The notes beneath the pieces are model-generated. The model made no database searches and was not told the origin of the DNA. It saw nothing but the letters and a program-made list of their open reading frames with translations. Shown here piece by piece: positions 53,529-61,782 of a DNA stretch of 64,000 nucleotides (position 1 is its first letter; each line of letters starts with the position of its first letter). A program made the position numbers and the translations under genes. The stretch is taken from positions 62,001 to 126,000 of the forward strand of contig JAEZZR010000017.1 of the NCBI GenBank assembly GCA_023418505.1, read 5' to 3'. This DNA is from Actinomycetes bacterium (lineage in GTDB: Bacteria > Actinomycetota > Actinomycetes > Mycobacteriales > Mycobacteriaceae).

Positions 53529-53938
53529 AGCTAGGGTGATTCCTCCCGTACCAACCGAAATTCTTCTCTAATCAGATCACAGATCAAGATCGTTTACTTA
53601 ACCAGAAGCGTAGCAACTTTTTGTAATCCCTGGCAGTCGCTTGTGGGCGCTCGCTCACTGCATTCTTCGAAGCGCGGATCAGTGCACAGGCCTATGAGTA
53701 ATCACAAGAATTTAGAGATAAATAGTGAGTAGTAGTTATAGGGGGTGTGCAGTTTGTGTAATTTGATGTTCTGCGCAGGTGGACGGGCAGTTTTTGTTAT
53801 TCACCTAGCTGTGAATCAACTGTGGAGCAAGGACTAGTTCTGTGGATTACTCTCGCCCACCCGCGATTATCCACAGAATTTGGCAGTTCTACACAGGCTG
53901 ATACACAAAAATCACCGGGGTTAATCACAAGAATTTGG
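53529..53938. other. dnaA-dnaN intergenic region
   Basis: About 410 bases with no gene. One perfect DnaA box TTATCCACA is at 53867-53875 and a one-mismatch copy TGTGGATTA at 53841-53849. Other stretches are AT-rich and resemble degenerate boxes (TTATTCACC near 53796). It probably contains the dnaN promoter and part of the origin. Confidence 0.6.
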
Positions 53939-55624
53939 CTAACGACGCCGCCCAGATTCCTGGATGCGGGTGGTGAGCTCGTTGATTTCCTCGGTGATGG
54001 GTTTGCGAGCCGAGATTTCTTTCTTGATTTTGCGTTCCGCGTACAGCACGGTGGTGTGGTCGCGGCCGCCGAATGAAGAGCCGACGGTAGGCAAAGACAT
54101 CTCACTCATGGTGCGGGTGAGGTACATCGCAACCTGGCGAGCATGAGCAATCGCGCGCACCTTACTAGGGCCGATCAAGTCGCTATCAGTAAAGCCGTAG
54201 TACTCGGCACAGACAGAAATCACCAGTTCAGGGGTGATATGTACTTCCGCGTTATTTGCGCCGACGATTTCTTCTGCCATTTCCATGGTCACTGGCTGCT
54301 TCAGCAGCGAGGCGCGCGCGTTGACCTGTAGCAACCAGCCTTCAAGCTCACGGATCGACGAGGACGAATTCGCCGCGATGTACGACAGCACCTCGTGAGG
54401 CACATCGAGATTATCTAGCTGCGCTTTCTTCGACAGAATCGCCACACGCGTTTCTAGATCCGGGAATTGCAGATCTGGGCTGAGCCCCCATTCAAAGCGG
54501 GTACGCAGGCGATCTTCAAGAGTGCGCAGTTCGCGCGGAGGCCGGTCCGAAGACAACACAATCTGACGATCCGCCTGGTGCAACGCATTGAAGGTGTGGA
54601 AGAACTCTTCCTGGGTACCTTCTTTGCCCTCCAGGAACTGGATGTCATCCACGATCAGCATGTCTAGTTCGCGGTAGCGACGTTTGAAAGACTCCTGGGC
54701 GTCGTCACGCACGGAATTAATGAAGTCATTGGTGAACTCTTCACTAGAGACATACCGCACTCGATAGTTCGGGTAGAGCTGACGCGTGTAATGCCCAATG
54801 GCGTGCAGCAGGTGGGTCTTGCCTAGGCCGGGACCGCCGGAGATGAACAACGGATTGTAGGCACGAGCTGGGCTTTCGGCCACCGCTGAGGCCGCGGCTG
54901 CAGCGAAGTTGTTCTGCGGTCCGATCACGAAGGTGTTGAAGGTGTAGGCCGGGTTCAGCGTAGGTTCGCTGTCCGGATCCACCATTTGTGCCGGTATATC
55001 GGAAAATGTGCCTGCGCGACGGGCGTTAACCAACCGGGATCGCTGCGGTGCCACATTATGATCGCGCTGGGCAGGATCGACGAATGCTTCCGTGTGCGAG
55101 TATTCAGCGTGAGCATATTCAGCGTGAGGGTAGTTCGAGCCTGACGACGGAGTGCTTGCCGCTTCGGTTTCTCGAACGTGCTCGGCAGCAGAGGATTGAT
55201 CGGCCGGATGATTCACTGGGGGATCCACGTGAACGCCGGGGCGCTGCCGCATCTGCTCTACTGAAGCTTGATCCGGTGTGGTGGATGCGGTTGTGGCTGG
55301 TTCTGGGGTTTCTGCTTCCGGGGCTGATGCTGCTGGGGCCGGTGCGGCAAGCACGATGGTGGCACTAGCTTCTTCGCCCTCGATGGCGCTTAAGGCACTA
55401 TCGATGCGTTCGTTGAGCTCGGATTGCACCAGGGTAAAAAGCGTTTCGGTAGGTACCGAAAGTACTAGGAAACCTGGAACATATCCGGTAGGGATGATCG
55501 AACGCAGCAGGCTCTTGTGCCGGCCTTGGATGGGCTCTATGCCAAGCTCTTTTGCTTGTTCGCTATCTGAAAGAAGTTCGATGGTTTGCTTCCAGATAGA
55601 TCGCGCCTGCTCGAGCTCGCTCAC
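53939..55624 (-). CDS. dnaA: Chromosomal replication initiator DnaA
   Basis: A 561-residue initiator from GTG 55624, with GAAGAGG four bases upstream; a longer frame reaching 55750 has no such signal. Domain I (about 1-90) is followed by a Pro/Ala/Ser-rich domain II (to about 210), the AAA+ domain with Walker A GGPGLGKTHLL and Walker B MLIVDDIQFLEG, and domain IV with the box-binding signature GGRDHTTVLYA. It binds TTATCCACA boxes and opens the origin. Confidence 0.97.
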   Translation of the reverse strand: MSELEQARSIWKQTIELLSDSEQAKELGIEPIQGRHKSLLRSIIPTGYVPGFLVLSVPTETLFTLVQSELNERIDSALSAIEGEEASATIVLAAPAPAASAPEAETPEPATTASTTPDQASVEQMRQRPGVHVDPPVNHPADQSSAAEHVRETEAASTPSSGSNYPHAEYAHAEYSHTEAFVDPAQRDHNVAPQRSRLVNARRAGTFSDIPAQMVDPDSEPTLNPAYTFNTFVIGPQNNFAAAAASAVAESPARAYNPLFISGGPGLGKTHLLHAIGHYTRQLYPNYRVRYVSSEEFTNDFINSVRDDAQESFKRRYRELDMLIVDDIQFLEGKEGTQEEFFHTFNALHQADRQIVLSSDRPPRELRTLEDRLRTRFEWGLSPDLQFPDLETRVAILSKKAQLDNLDVPHEVLSYIAANSSSSIRELEGWLLQVNARASLLKQPVTMEMAEEIVGANNAEVHITPELVISVCAEYYGFTDSDLIGPSKVRAIAHARQVAMYLTRTMSEMSLPTVGSSFGGRDHTTVLYAERKIKKEISARKPITEEINELTTRIQESGRRR

Positions 55625-56231
55625 AGTACCTCTTCCAATTGCGTTATCAGTGTGGGGATCCGGTGTAGGCCGAATAGTTGGCATAGTTGGCGATTCGTGT
55701 GGGAATGACAATTCACAGCCATTTTTTCGCGCCGTACTGGTCTTCCACACTGTTATTCACAGTTGTGGAATTTGATCCCGGAATCACTGCTACACAGTCT
55801 ATCCACATCACCTAGGGGTGATGCAAACAAATTACAAGCATGTAAATCAAGCTTATGACCAGCTGTAACAGCTTAAGACGCTTCATAGTTCTACACAGTA
55901 GGTGCTAGTTTATCCACAACATTGCAGGTGCGTTCCTTGTGAATCGTTGTGGATAAGTGTGAATTGATTTGAGGCGCTCCACCACGGATACCAGCGCCGT
56001 TATAAATTACAATTTTGTAATTGCCGTGTTGGATTTGGATATACAAGGCAATTCGTCGTAGTCTTGTCAAGTCTGCTGTATATAGCTACAGCCATGCCGA
56101 AAGTTCAGTACCGATCTGGTCTTCTCACCATAGCGGTGTAAGCCAGTGCTGCTGCCGGATGAGGTTCTCACCTTGTTTGCGATTCTTTTGGCATTTGTCA
56201 CTGTCTTGTTGAATTTTAAGGAGTGTTAACC
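55625..56231. other. dnaA-rpmH intergenic region, probable oriC
   Basis: About 600 bases between divergent dnaA and rpmH. Perfect DnaA boxes: 55910-55918 (TTATCCACA) and 55948-55956 (TGTGGATAA); one-mismatch boxes: 55753-55761 (TTATTCACA) and 55799-55807 (CTATCCACA). AT-rich stretches (about 55820-55860 and 55990-56050) could be unwinding elements. Gene directions diverge here: minus to the left, plus to the right. Confidence 0.7.
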
Positions 56232-56369
56232 GTGTCGAAGCGGACGTTCCAGCCGAATAACCGTCGTCGTGCGCGTGTGCACGGCTTCCGTACCCGTATG
56301 CGTACACGTTCCGGTCGCGCCATCATTGCAGCTCGCCGCAAGAAGGGTCGCGCACGCCTGAGCGCTTAA
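56232..56369 (+). CDS. rpmH: 50S ribosomal protein L34
   Basis: A 45-residue, very basic ribosomal protein with GTG start after AAGGAG. The sequence begins SKRTFQPNNRRRARVHGFR and ends RARLSA, matching L34. Conserved first gene on the right of the origin, followed by rnpA. Confidence 0.97.
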   Translation: MSKRTFQPNNRRRARVHGFRTRMRTRSGRAIIAARRKKGRARLSA

Positions 56370-56392
56370 TCGCGTGTTAGAGGTTTGATAAG

Positions 56393-56424
56393 AATCCGGT
56401 CGGTACATTCCGGCCGGATTTTTT
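56393..56424 (+). terminator. Attenuator/terminator between rpmH and rnpA
   Basis: AATCCGGtCGG pairs with CCGgCCGGATT, followed by TTTTTA. It lets L34 be made in excess over RnpA. Confidence 0.85.
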
Positions 56425-56443
56425 ATTAGATAAGGTATTCGCA

Positions 56444-56884
56444 ATGCTTCCCTCCCCTTTGAAGATTACGTCTTCATCTGATTTTCGTTTAGCTGTACGA
56501 CGTGGCACGCGTGCGGGATCACGCACGTTAGTAGTGCACGTATTTGATACTGCATTGGAATTCGGTGTGGAAGCGAGTGCGAACAGTATGGAGCGTAAGA
56601 CTTCCCAGCTGGCTCGCTTTGGAGGGCCACGCTTTGGCCTAGTGGTGTCTAAGTCCGTTGGTAATGCAGTTACCCGGCATGCTGTATCTCGGAAGCTGCG
56701 CAATGCAGCGTTAGCTTTACTTACCGATGATGCGTCCACCGCGGAGAGCAGCTCGCCACAGCTTCAGCTGAATCAAACGCACTTGGTTGTTATTCGCGCA
56801 CTGCCCGCGTCCGCTACTGCGACTTCGGACAAATTGCAGAAGGATTTGTCTAAGGCGATGCGTCGCGCGCTGTCGCGTGGGTGA
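56444..56884 (+). CDS. rnpA: Ribonuclease P protein component
   Basis: A 146-residue basic protein that assists RNase P RNA in cutting tRNA 5' leaders. The family signature RFGLVVSKSVGNAVTRHAVSRKLR is clear, with the central RNR-type RHAVSRKLR helix. Two Ser/Thr-rich inserts make it slightly long. Its TGA overlaps the yidD ATG by one base. Confidence 0.95.
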   Translation: MLPSPLKITSSSDFRLAVRRGTRAGSRTLVVHVFDTALEFGVEASANSMERKTSQLARFGGPRFGLVVSKSVGNAVTRHAVSRKLRNAALALLTDDASTAESSSPQLQLNQTHLVVIRALPASATATSDKLQKDLSKAMRRALSRG

Positions 56885-57192
56885 TGTTTCACGTGAAACA
56901 TCGTCAAGAAGATGTCGTGAAGCGACAAAGTTGGCCAACGCGGTTGGCTATAAAGTTGGTACGCCTCTACCAGCAGAAAATCTCCGGCCTGAAGCCCACT
57001 TCTACATGTCGGTTTGATCCAACGTGTTCTCAATACAGTTTGAATGCGCTTCGACAGTATGGGTTGTTGCGTAGTATTCCGTTGATAATTGCCCGGATTG
57101 TGAAATGCGCGCCGTGGCATCCAGGAGGCTGGGATCCTGTGCCCTTACAATATCCGCAGCTAAGTTCGTGGTTTAGGCGCTTGCACAGGTAA
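56884..57192 (+). CDS. yidD: Membrane protein insertion efficiency factor YidD
   Basis: A 102-residue YidD protein. KLVRLYQQKISGLKPTS and CRFDPTCSQYSLNALRQYG with CAPWHPGGWDPVP are the conserved core. The N-terminal MFHVKHRQ is encoded by a parS site (56885-56900) and is not part of the conserved fold. It works with YidC. Conserved order rnpA-yidD-yidC. Confidence 0.95.
   Translation: MFHVKHRQEDVVKRQSWPTRLAIKLVRLYQQKISGLKPTSTCRFDPTCSQYSLNALRQYGLLRSIPLIIARIVKCAPWHPGGWDPVPLQYPQLSSWFRRLHR
56885..56900. other. parS site in the yidD start region
   Basis: Perfect TGTTTCACGTGAAACA directly after the A of the yidD start codon; it encodes FHVKH. Confidence 0.93.
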
Positions 57193-57283
57193 CCTCGAAA
57201 AAGACTGACTTCGGTTCTGCTGGCAGCTGATATGCGCCGGAGCCGATTTGCACATATTCGTTGATTGGAGTGATTTCACTACC

Positions 57284-58465
57284 GTGCTGAATTTCGTGTA
57301 TTGGCCAATTTCGGCCATCCTCTGGTTCTGGCACCAGGCTACCGGCGCTTTATTTGGCGCTGATTCCGGTATTTCCTGGGTGCTGGCGATCATCTTGCTA
57401 GTGGTGACAATTCGTATCTTGCTCTTCCGCCCGATGCTGAAGCAGCAGCGTTCTGCGATCAAGATGCAGCAGATGCAACCTGCGATGCAGGAGATCCGTA
57501 AGAAGTACAAGAATGATCAGCAGGCTCAAGCGATGGCCATGCGCGAGCTTCAGAAAGAAATGGGTGTCAACCCACTTGCTGGTTGCTTGCCGATTCTGAT
57601 CCAGATGCCGGTCTTCTTCGGTCTGTTCCACGTGCTACGTTCCTTTAACCGCACTGGTGAGGGTACTGGCCAGTTGGGCATGAGCGTGGAAGACAACTGG
57701 AATACTGCTAACTACGTGTTCCAGCCAGACGACGTGCAGTCGTTCTTGTTGGCACGTGTAGTCAATGCTCCCCTATCGGCCTCGGTGTCGATGGGCAAAG
57801 AGCAGTACGCGGCGTTTACCATGCCGGGCACTCCAGCTGACTTCACTCGCACCGACATCATCATCGTTGCGGTACCGATGATTATCTTGTCTGCGCTTGC
57901 GACGCACTTCAACGCCAGGATGTCCTTGAACCGCACTAAGGCTCGCCAGGAAGCTGGTTTGCAGAAGCGTGCTGAAGGCATGGCTGGCCAGCAGATGGAC
58001 ATGATGAACAAGATGATGCTGTGGTTCATCCCGGCGATGATTCTTGCAACTGGTTTCTTGTGGCACATCGGCCTTTTGGTCTACATGTTGACTAACAACA
58101 TTTGGACTTACTTCCAGCAGAAGTACATCTTCAAGCGTATCGATGCCGAAGAGGCTCAAGAGCTGGAAGCAAAGAAAGAGGCCAAGCGAGAAGCTCAGGC
58201 GAAGCTCGCACCACGTCCAGGTGCGAAGCCAAACAATCCTAAGAAGGGTGGAAACAAGCAAAAGAAGTCTGGCGCTAATTCCGGTGCTAACTCTGGAGCA
58301 AACTCTGGTACTAATTCTGGAGCTGAGGCAGATGCCCAGACCGGTGCCAACGCTGGTGCTAATGCCAAGTCGCATATTCCGGGTGCCGATGCTCAAAACA
58401 AGCCTCAGCCCGGTGCCAAGCCAAAGCCAGGCGCCAAGCCAAAGAACAAAAAGAAGAAGAAATAA
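57284..58465 (+). CDS. yidC: Membrane protein insertase YidC
   Basis: A protein of about 393 residues, the YidC/Oxa1 insertase. The short N-terminus leads into helices around FVYWPISAILWFWH, RPMLKQQRSAIKMQQMQPAMQEI (part of the cytoplasmic hairpin) and GCLPILIQMPVFFGLFHVL. GTG 57284 matches corynebacterial starts; TTG 57248 would add 12 residues. The C-terminal 95 residues are low complexity: several NSGA-type repeats and a PGAKPK-rich, Lys-ending tail that may bind ribosomes. Confidence 0.95.
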   Translation: MLNFVYWPISAILWFWHQATGALFGADSGISWVLAIILLVVTIRILLFRPMLKQQRSAIKMQQMQPAMQEIRKKYKNDQQAQAMAMRELQKEMGVNPLAGCLPILIQMPVFFGLFHVLRSFNRTGEGTGQLGMSVEDNWNTANYVFQPDDVQSFLLARVVNAPLSASVSMGKEQYAAFTMPGTPADFTRTDIIIVAVPMIILSALATHFNARMSLNRTKARQEAGLQKRAEGMAGQQMDMMNKMMLWFIPAMILATGFLWHIGLLVYMLTNNIWTYFQQKYIFKRIDAEEAQELEAKKEAKREAQAKLAPRPGAKPNNPKKGGNKQKKSGANSGANSGANSGTNSGAEADAQTGANAGANAKSHIPGADAQNKPQPGAKPKPGAKPKNKKKKK

Positions 58466-58486
58466 GCCCCTGTTGCTTAGGACTTG

Positions 58487-58518
58487 AAAAGCCACCGGTT
58501 CGCTTCCGGTGGCTTTTG
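58487..58518 (+). terminator. Terminator of the rpmH-yidC operon
   Basis: AAAAGCCACCGG pairs with CCGGTGGCTTTT around a TTCGCTT loop. Confidence 0.92.
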
Positions 58519-58605
58519 TATGTCTAGATAGTTGTGAGTGGTTGGTTGTTTATGGTGATTGGATGTTTGCGAGTCGATCCATCACCTGGCCGAATCGACC
58601 ATGGA

Positions 58606-58621
58606 TGTTTCACGTGAAACA
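58606..58621. other. parS site
   Basis: Perfect TGTTTCACGTGAAACA in the yidC-rsmG gap, upstream of parAB. Confidence 0.95.
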
Positions 58622-58641
58622 TTGAGCCGATTAAACCCCGA

Positions 58642-58657
58642 TGTTTCACGTGAAACA
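58642..58657. other. parS site
   Basis: Perfect TGTTTCACGTGAAACA, 36 bases from the previous copy (start to start), so the two sites form a tandem pair in the yidC-rsmG gap. Confidence 0.95.
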
Positions 58658-58689
58658 CCGCCCTAGATTATCCGGCCAGAGATCGGGCA

Positions 58690-58785
58690 ATGTTTAAGAA
58701 TCCGCCCATCCAGGTAAGCTGGTTCGAGTACTTGAGTGGAGATGAATTGGCGTACATTGAGGCGCTTAAAGCACACTCCCACTAA
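58690..58785 (+). CDS. Possible 31-residue small protein
   Basis: An ATG-started frame encodes MFKNPPIQVSWFEYLSGDEL and a short helical tail ending AHSH. It lies between the parS pair and rsmG. The ribosome binding site is weak (GAGATCGGG). It could be a real small protein or chance. Confidence 0.3.
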   Translation: MFKNPPIQVSWFEYLSGDELAYIEALKAHSH

Positions 58786-58816
58786 GCGGCGCGAACAGAT
58801 ATGAGAGGGGTACTAC

Positions 58817-59485
58817 GTGGTATCGGATAGTCAGATTTCTCTGGTATTTCCGACTATGGATCAGACGCAAACGGCACGCGAATATCACCGTTGGCTCGCC
58901 GAGGTTGCCACTGTCCGAGGTCTGATCGGCCCACGTGAAGTAGATCGCCTATGGGATCGGCATATCTTCAATAGCGCAGTCGTAGAGTCCCTCATCCCCC
59001 AGGAAGCTACTGTCGCTGATATTGGTTCCGGCGCTGGGCTGCCGGGTATCCCTCTTGCGATTGCTCGACCCGATATTCAAGTGACCTTGATTGAGCCATT
59101 GCTACGTCGCACCACCTTCCTGTCTGAGGTGGTCGAAAGTTTGAATCTCACCAATGTTCGCGTAGTGCGTGGACGCGCAGAAGAAAAGGCGGTACGCGAG
59201 CAGGTGGAGCCATTTGACGTGGTCACTTCACGTGCAGTCGCACCGCTAGGAAAACTCTCGAAATGGTGCTTGCCGTTAGTGAAAACCGGTGGCTCTATGG
59301 TGGCGCTTAAAGGCTCTACGGCAGAAGAAGAAATTCAGCGTGATGCCACGGATATTGGAAAAGCTAACGGTACGAACCCACGAGTAACCGAGCTCGGTGC
59401 AGAGGTGTTGTCAACCGTTACCTATGCCGTCATCATTGATAAGAAGGAACCGGGGGCGAAGAAATCCCGGAAAGCTCGAAAGTAA
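58817..59485 (+). CDS. rsmG: 16S rRNA G527 N7-methyltransferase
   Basis: A 222-residue SAM-dependent methyltransferase (GidB). DIGSGAGLPGIPLAIARP is the SAM-binding loop and TSRAVAPLGKLSKWCLPL is the family-specific segment. GTG start six bases after GAGAGGGG. It sits before parA as in most bacteria. Loss of this gene gives low-level streptomycin resistance in other species; here it is intact. Confidence 0.95.
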   Translation: MVSDSQISLVFPTMDQTQTAREYHRWLAEVATVRGLIGPREVDRLWDRHIFNSAVVESLIPQEATVADIGSGAGLPGIPLAIARPDIQVTLIEPLLRRTTFLSEVVESLNLTNVRVVRGRAEEKAVREQVEPFDVVTSRAVAPLGKLSKWCLPLVKTGGSMVALKGSTAEEEIQRDATDIGKANGTNPRVTELGAEVLSTVTYAVIIDKKEPGAKKSRKARK

Positions 59486-59518
59486 GTTACACATTCACTT
59501 GAAGGAATCTTTATAGCA

Positions 59519-60457
59519 ATGTCGTCTAATAACTGGGACTCCCCTATTGCCGCTGCTGCACGGCGTGCTGCCCAAGTGAAAACTCCAAATCGGCTGTCTT
59601 TACCAAAACCGGATAAGCCGCGCCGGATTACCATCGCGAATCAAAAAGGTGGCGTGGGCAAGACCACCACTGCTGTAAATCTCGCTTCTGCGCTGGCACA
59701 TCACGGTCTGAAAATCCTAGTTATCGATAACGACCCGCAGGGCAACGCATCGACTGCGTTGAACGTTGATCACCGCAGTGGCACCCCTTCTACCTACGAG
59801 TTGCTGATTGGTGAAATGACTCCCGAAGAGGTCATGCAACAATCAGCCGATCAGGAAAATATCTGGGTTATTCCGGCAACCCTCGATTTGGCTGGTTCGG
59901 AAATCGAGTTGGTTAATCTTTTCAACCGAGAGTCCCGCCTGCTGCAGTCAATCACGGATGAATTTCTCGCAGAGCATGAATTCGACTATCTGATTATCGA
60001 CTGTCCTCCGTCGCTAGGCTTGCTCACCTTGAACTCCATGACCGCAGCAACTGAGGTAGTCATCCCCATTCAATGCGAGTTCTACGCACTCGAAGGTGTT
60101 ACTCAGCTGCTGAATAATATTGCGATGATCCGGCAGCACTTGAATCCGGATTTGCATGTCTCGGCGGTAATTCTCACGATGTACGACGGTAGAACGAAGC
60201 TTGCCGACGAAGTAGCACAAGAAGTACGAAAGCACTTCGGCGCTGCAGTACTGAAAAATGTGATTCCACGCTCGGTGAAAGTGTCCGAAGCACCAGGCTA
60301 TGGGCAGACCGTAATCGAATATGACCCAGGTTCACGTGGTGCACTGGCTTACATGGATGCTGCGAAAGAATTTGCTATGCGCGGTGATTACCTGCCCTCC
60401 CCTACCTCTGGAGCAATCGGGGTAGGCCCAGATGGATTCGAACCTGATAATCGCTAG
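59519..60457 (+). CDS. parA: Chromosome partitioning ATPase ParA
   Basis: A 312-residue Walker-type ATPase. The deviant Walker A is KGGVGKTTTAVNLA after a 45-residue basic N-terminus; Walker B-like segment is YLIIDCPPSLG. It moves ParB-parS complexes toward the pole. Followed by parB after 66 bases. Confidence 0.95.
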   Translation: MSSNNWDSPIAAAARRAAQVKTPNRLSLPKPDKPRRITIANQKGGVGKTTTAVNLASALAHHGLKILVIDNDPQGNASTALNVDHRSGTPSTYELLIGEMTPEEVMQQSADQENIWVIPATLDLAGSEIELVNLFNRESRLLQSITDEFLAEHEFDYLIIDCPPSLGLLTLNSMTAATEVVIPIQCEFYALEGVTQLLNNIAMIRQHLNPDLHVSAVILTMYDGRTKLADEVAQEVRKHFGAAVLKNVIPRSVKVSEAPGYGQTVIEYDPGSRGALAYMDAAKEFAMRGDYLPSPTSGAIGVGPDGFEPDNR

Positions 60458-60523
60458 TGCCGAATGCAGGGTAAATCAGCGTAATTCAAGACTTTTAAAA
60501 CTTCGTGGTGGTAGAGGAACAGC

Positions 60524-61747
60524 ATGGCAAACGAAAAAGATCGTAACGCAAACCGCAATAGCAAGCCCACGCAAAAGCGTGGCGGATTAGGTCGTGGGTT
60601 GGCCGCACTGATTCCAACTTCGCCTGATCCGCGTAATGGAGTTGGCGACGGAGCCGCCGATATTATTTTTGGGCCCCGTGGGAATGGGCAACAGAAAAGT
60701 GCGGAGAAAGACAAAGATTTTTCGAATTCGAGCCAAGCAGCCGGTACTACTCAAGGTGCAGGCCTAAAACGTCACAGTGACGATAAAGTGACCGCTACTT
60801 CTGTTACTCCTGATTCGCATGGCAATGATGATCTGAAATCGACGGCAGCGACTCAAAGTTCACAACAGGAAGCAACTTCTAACACAGATATTGGGGCTAC
60901 TTATCAAGAGCTTCGGCTAGACCTTATTGCGCCGAATCCGCGTCAGCCGCGTGAAGTCTTTGACGAAGAACCTTTGCGGGAACTTGCCCACTCCATTTCT
61001 GAGTTCGGTCTGATGCAACCAATCGTGGTGCGTCCGATGCCTGAGGATCATCAGCGCAGTGCCCTAAAGCAACTACGCAAAGATAACCCCAAGGCAAAGG
61101 CTCCGCAGTACGAGATCATTATGGGTGAGCGTCGTTGGCGAGCAAGCCAGCTAGCTAAGCTCACTTTCATTCCAGCTATTGTGCGTAGTACTTCGGATAC
61201 CGCGATGCTGCGCGATGCCCTGCTGGAGAACATCCATCGTGTCCAGTTGAATCCTTTGGAAGAAGCTGCAGCTTACCAACAGCTGTTAGAGGAATTTGGA
61301 GTCACACAGGCGCAGTTGGCCGATAAAATTGGGCGTTCTCGTCCAGTAATCACCAACATGATCCGCCTGTTGCAACTACCAGTACCCGTACAGCGTCGTG
61401 TAGCCGCTGGAGTGCTGTCTGCAGGGCATGCCCGGGCATTGCTGGGTATCAAGCGCGGATCGCAGTTCCAAGAGTCGCTAGCGGATCGTATTGTGGCTGA
61501 AGGGCTCTCAGTTCGCGCTACCGAAGAGGCAGTCACCCTGATTAACCGTGGAGATGAGCCTGCGCAGCGAGAAAAGAAGCCTGCCGCGCCGCAACCGGAA
61601 CAACTAGGAATGTGGGCGGACCGCTTGGCAGATAGCTTCGATACGCGCGTGACCGCCACAATGGGTAAGAAGAAGGGCAGGATCGTCATCGAGTTTGGCG
61701 ACCTAGAAGACTTCGAACGTATTGTCAGTCTGCTAGAGCAGGAATAA
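60524..61747 (+). CDS. parB: Chromosome partitioning protein ParB
   Basis: A 407-residue ParB CTPase. The N-terminal ParA-contact segment GGLGRGLAALIP is followed by a long polar linker (about 35-125), the CTP-binding region with GERRWRAS, the helix-turn-helix parS-binding part (LADKIGRSRPVITNMIRLLQL) and a C-terminal dimer domain. Four parS sites are in the window. Confidence 0.95.
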   Translation: MANEKDRNANRNSKPTQKRGGLGRGLAALIPTSPDPRNGVGDGAADIIFGPRGNGQQKSAEKDKDFSNSSQAAGTTQGAGLKRHSDDKVTATSVTPDSHGNDDLKSTAATQSSQQEATSNTDIGATYQELRLDLIAPNPRQPREVFDEEPLRELAHSISEFGLMQPIVVRPMPEDHQRSALKQLRKDNPKAKAPQYEIIMGERRWRASQLAKLTFIPAIVRSTSDTAMLRDALLENIHRVQLNPLEEAAAYQQLLEEFGVTQAQLADKIGRSRPVITNMIRLLQLPVPVQRRVAAGVLSAGHARALLGIKRGSQFQESLADRIVAEGLSVRATEEAVTLINRGDEPAQREKKPAAPQPEQLGMWADRLADSFDTRVTATMGKKKGRIVIEFGDLEDFERIVSLLEQE

Positions 61748-61782
61748 GAGTCAAGCGGAATTAACTGGCGCCGATCTAGTTT

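Noticed and set aside
55625..55750. N-terminal 42-residue extension of DnaA
   Set aside because: The added residues do not resemble DnaA and the GTG at 55624 has a clear ribosome binding site.
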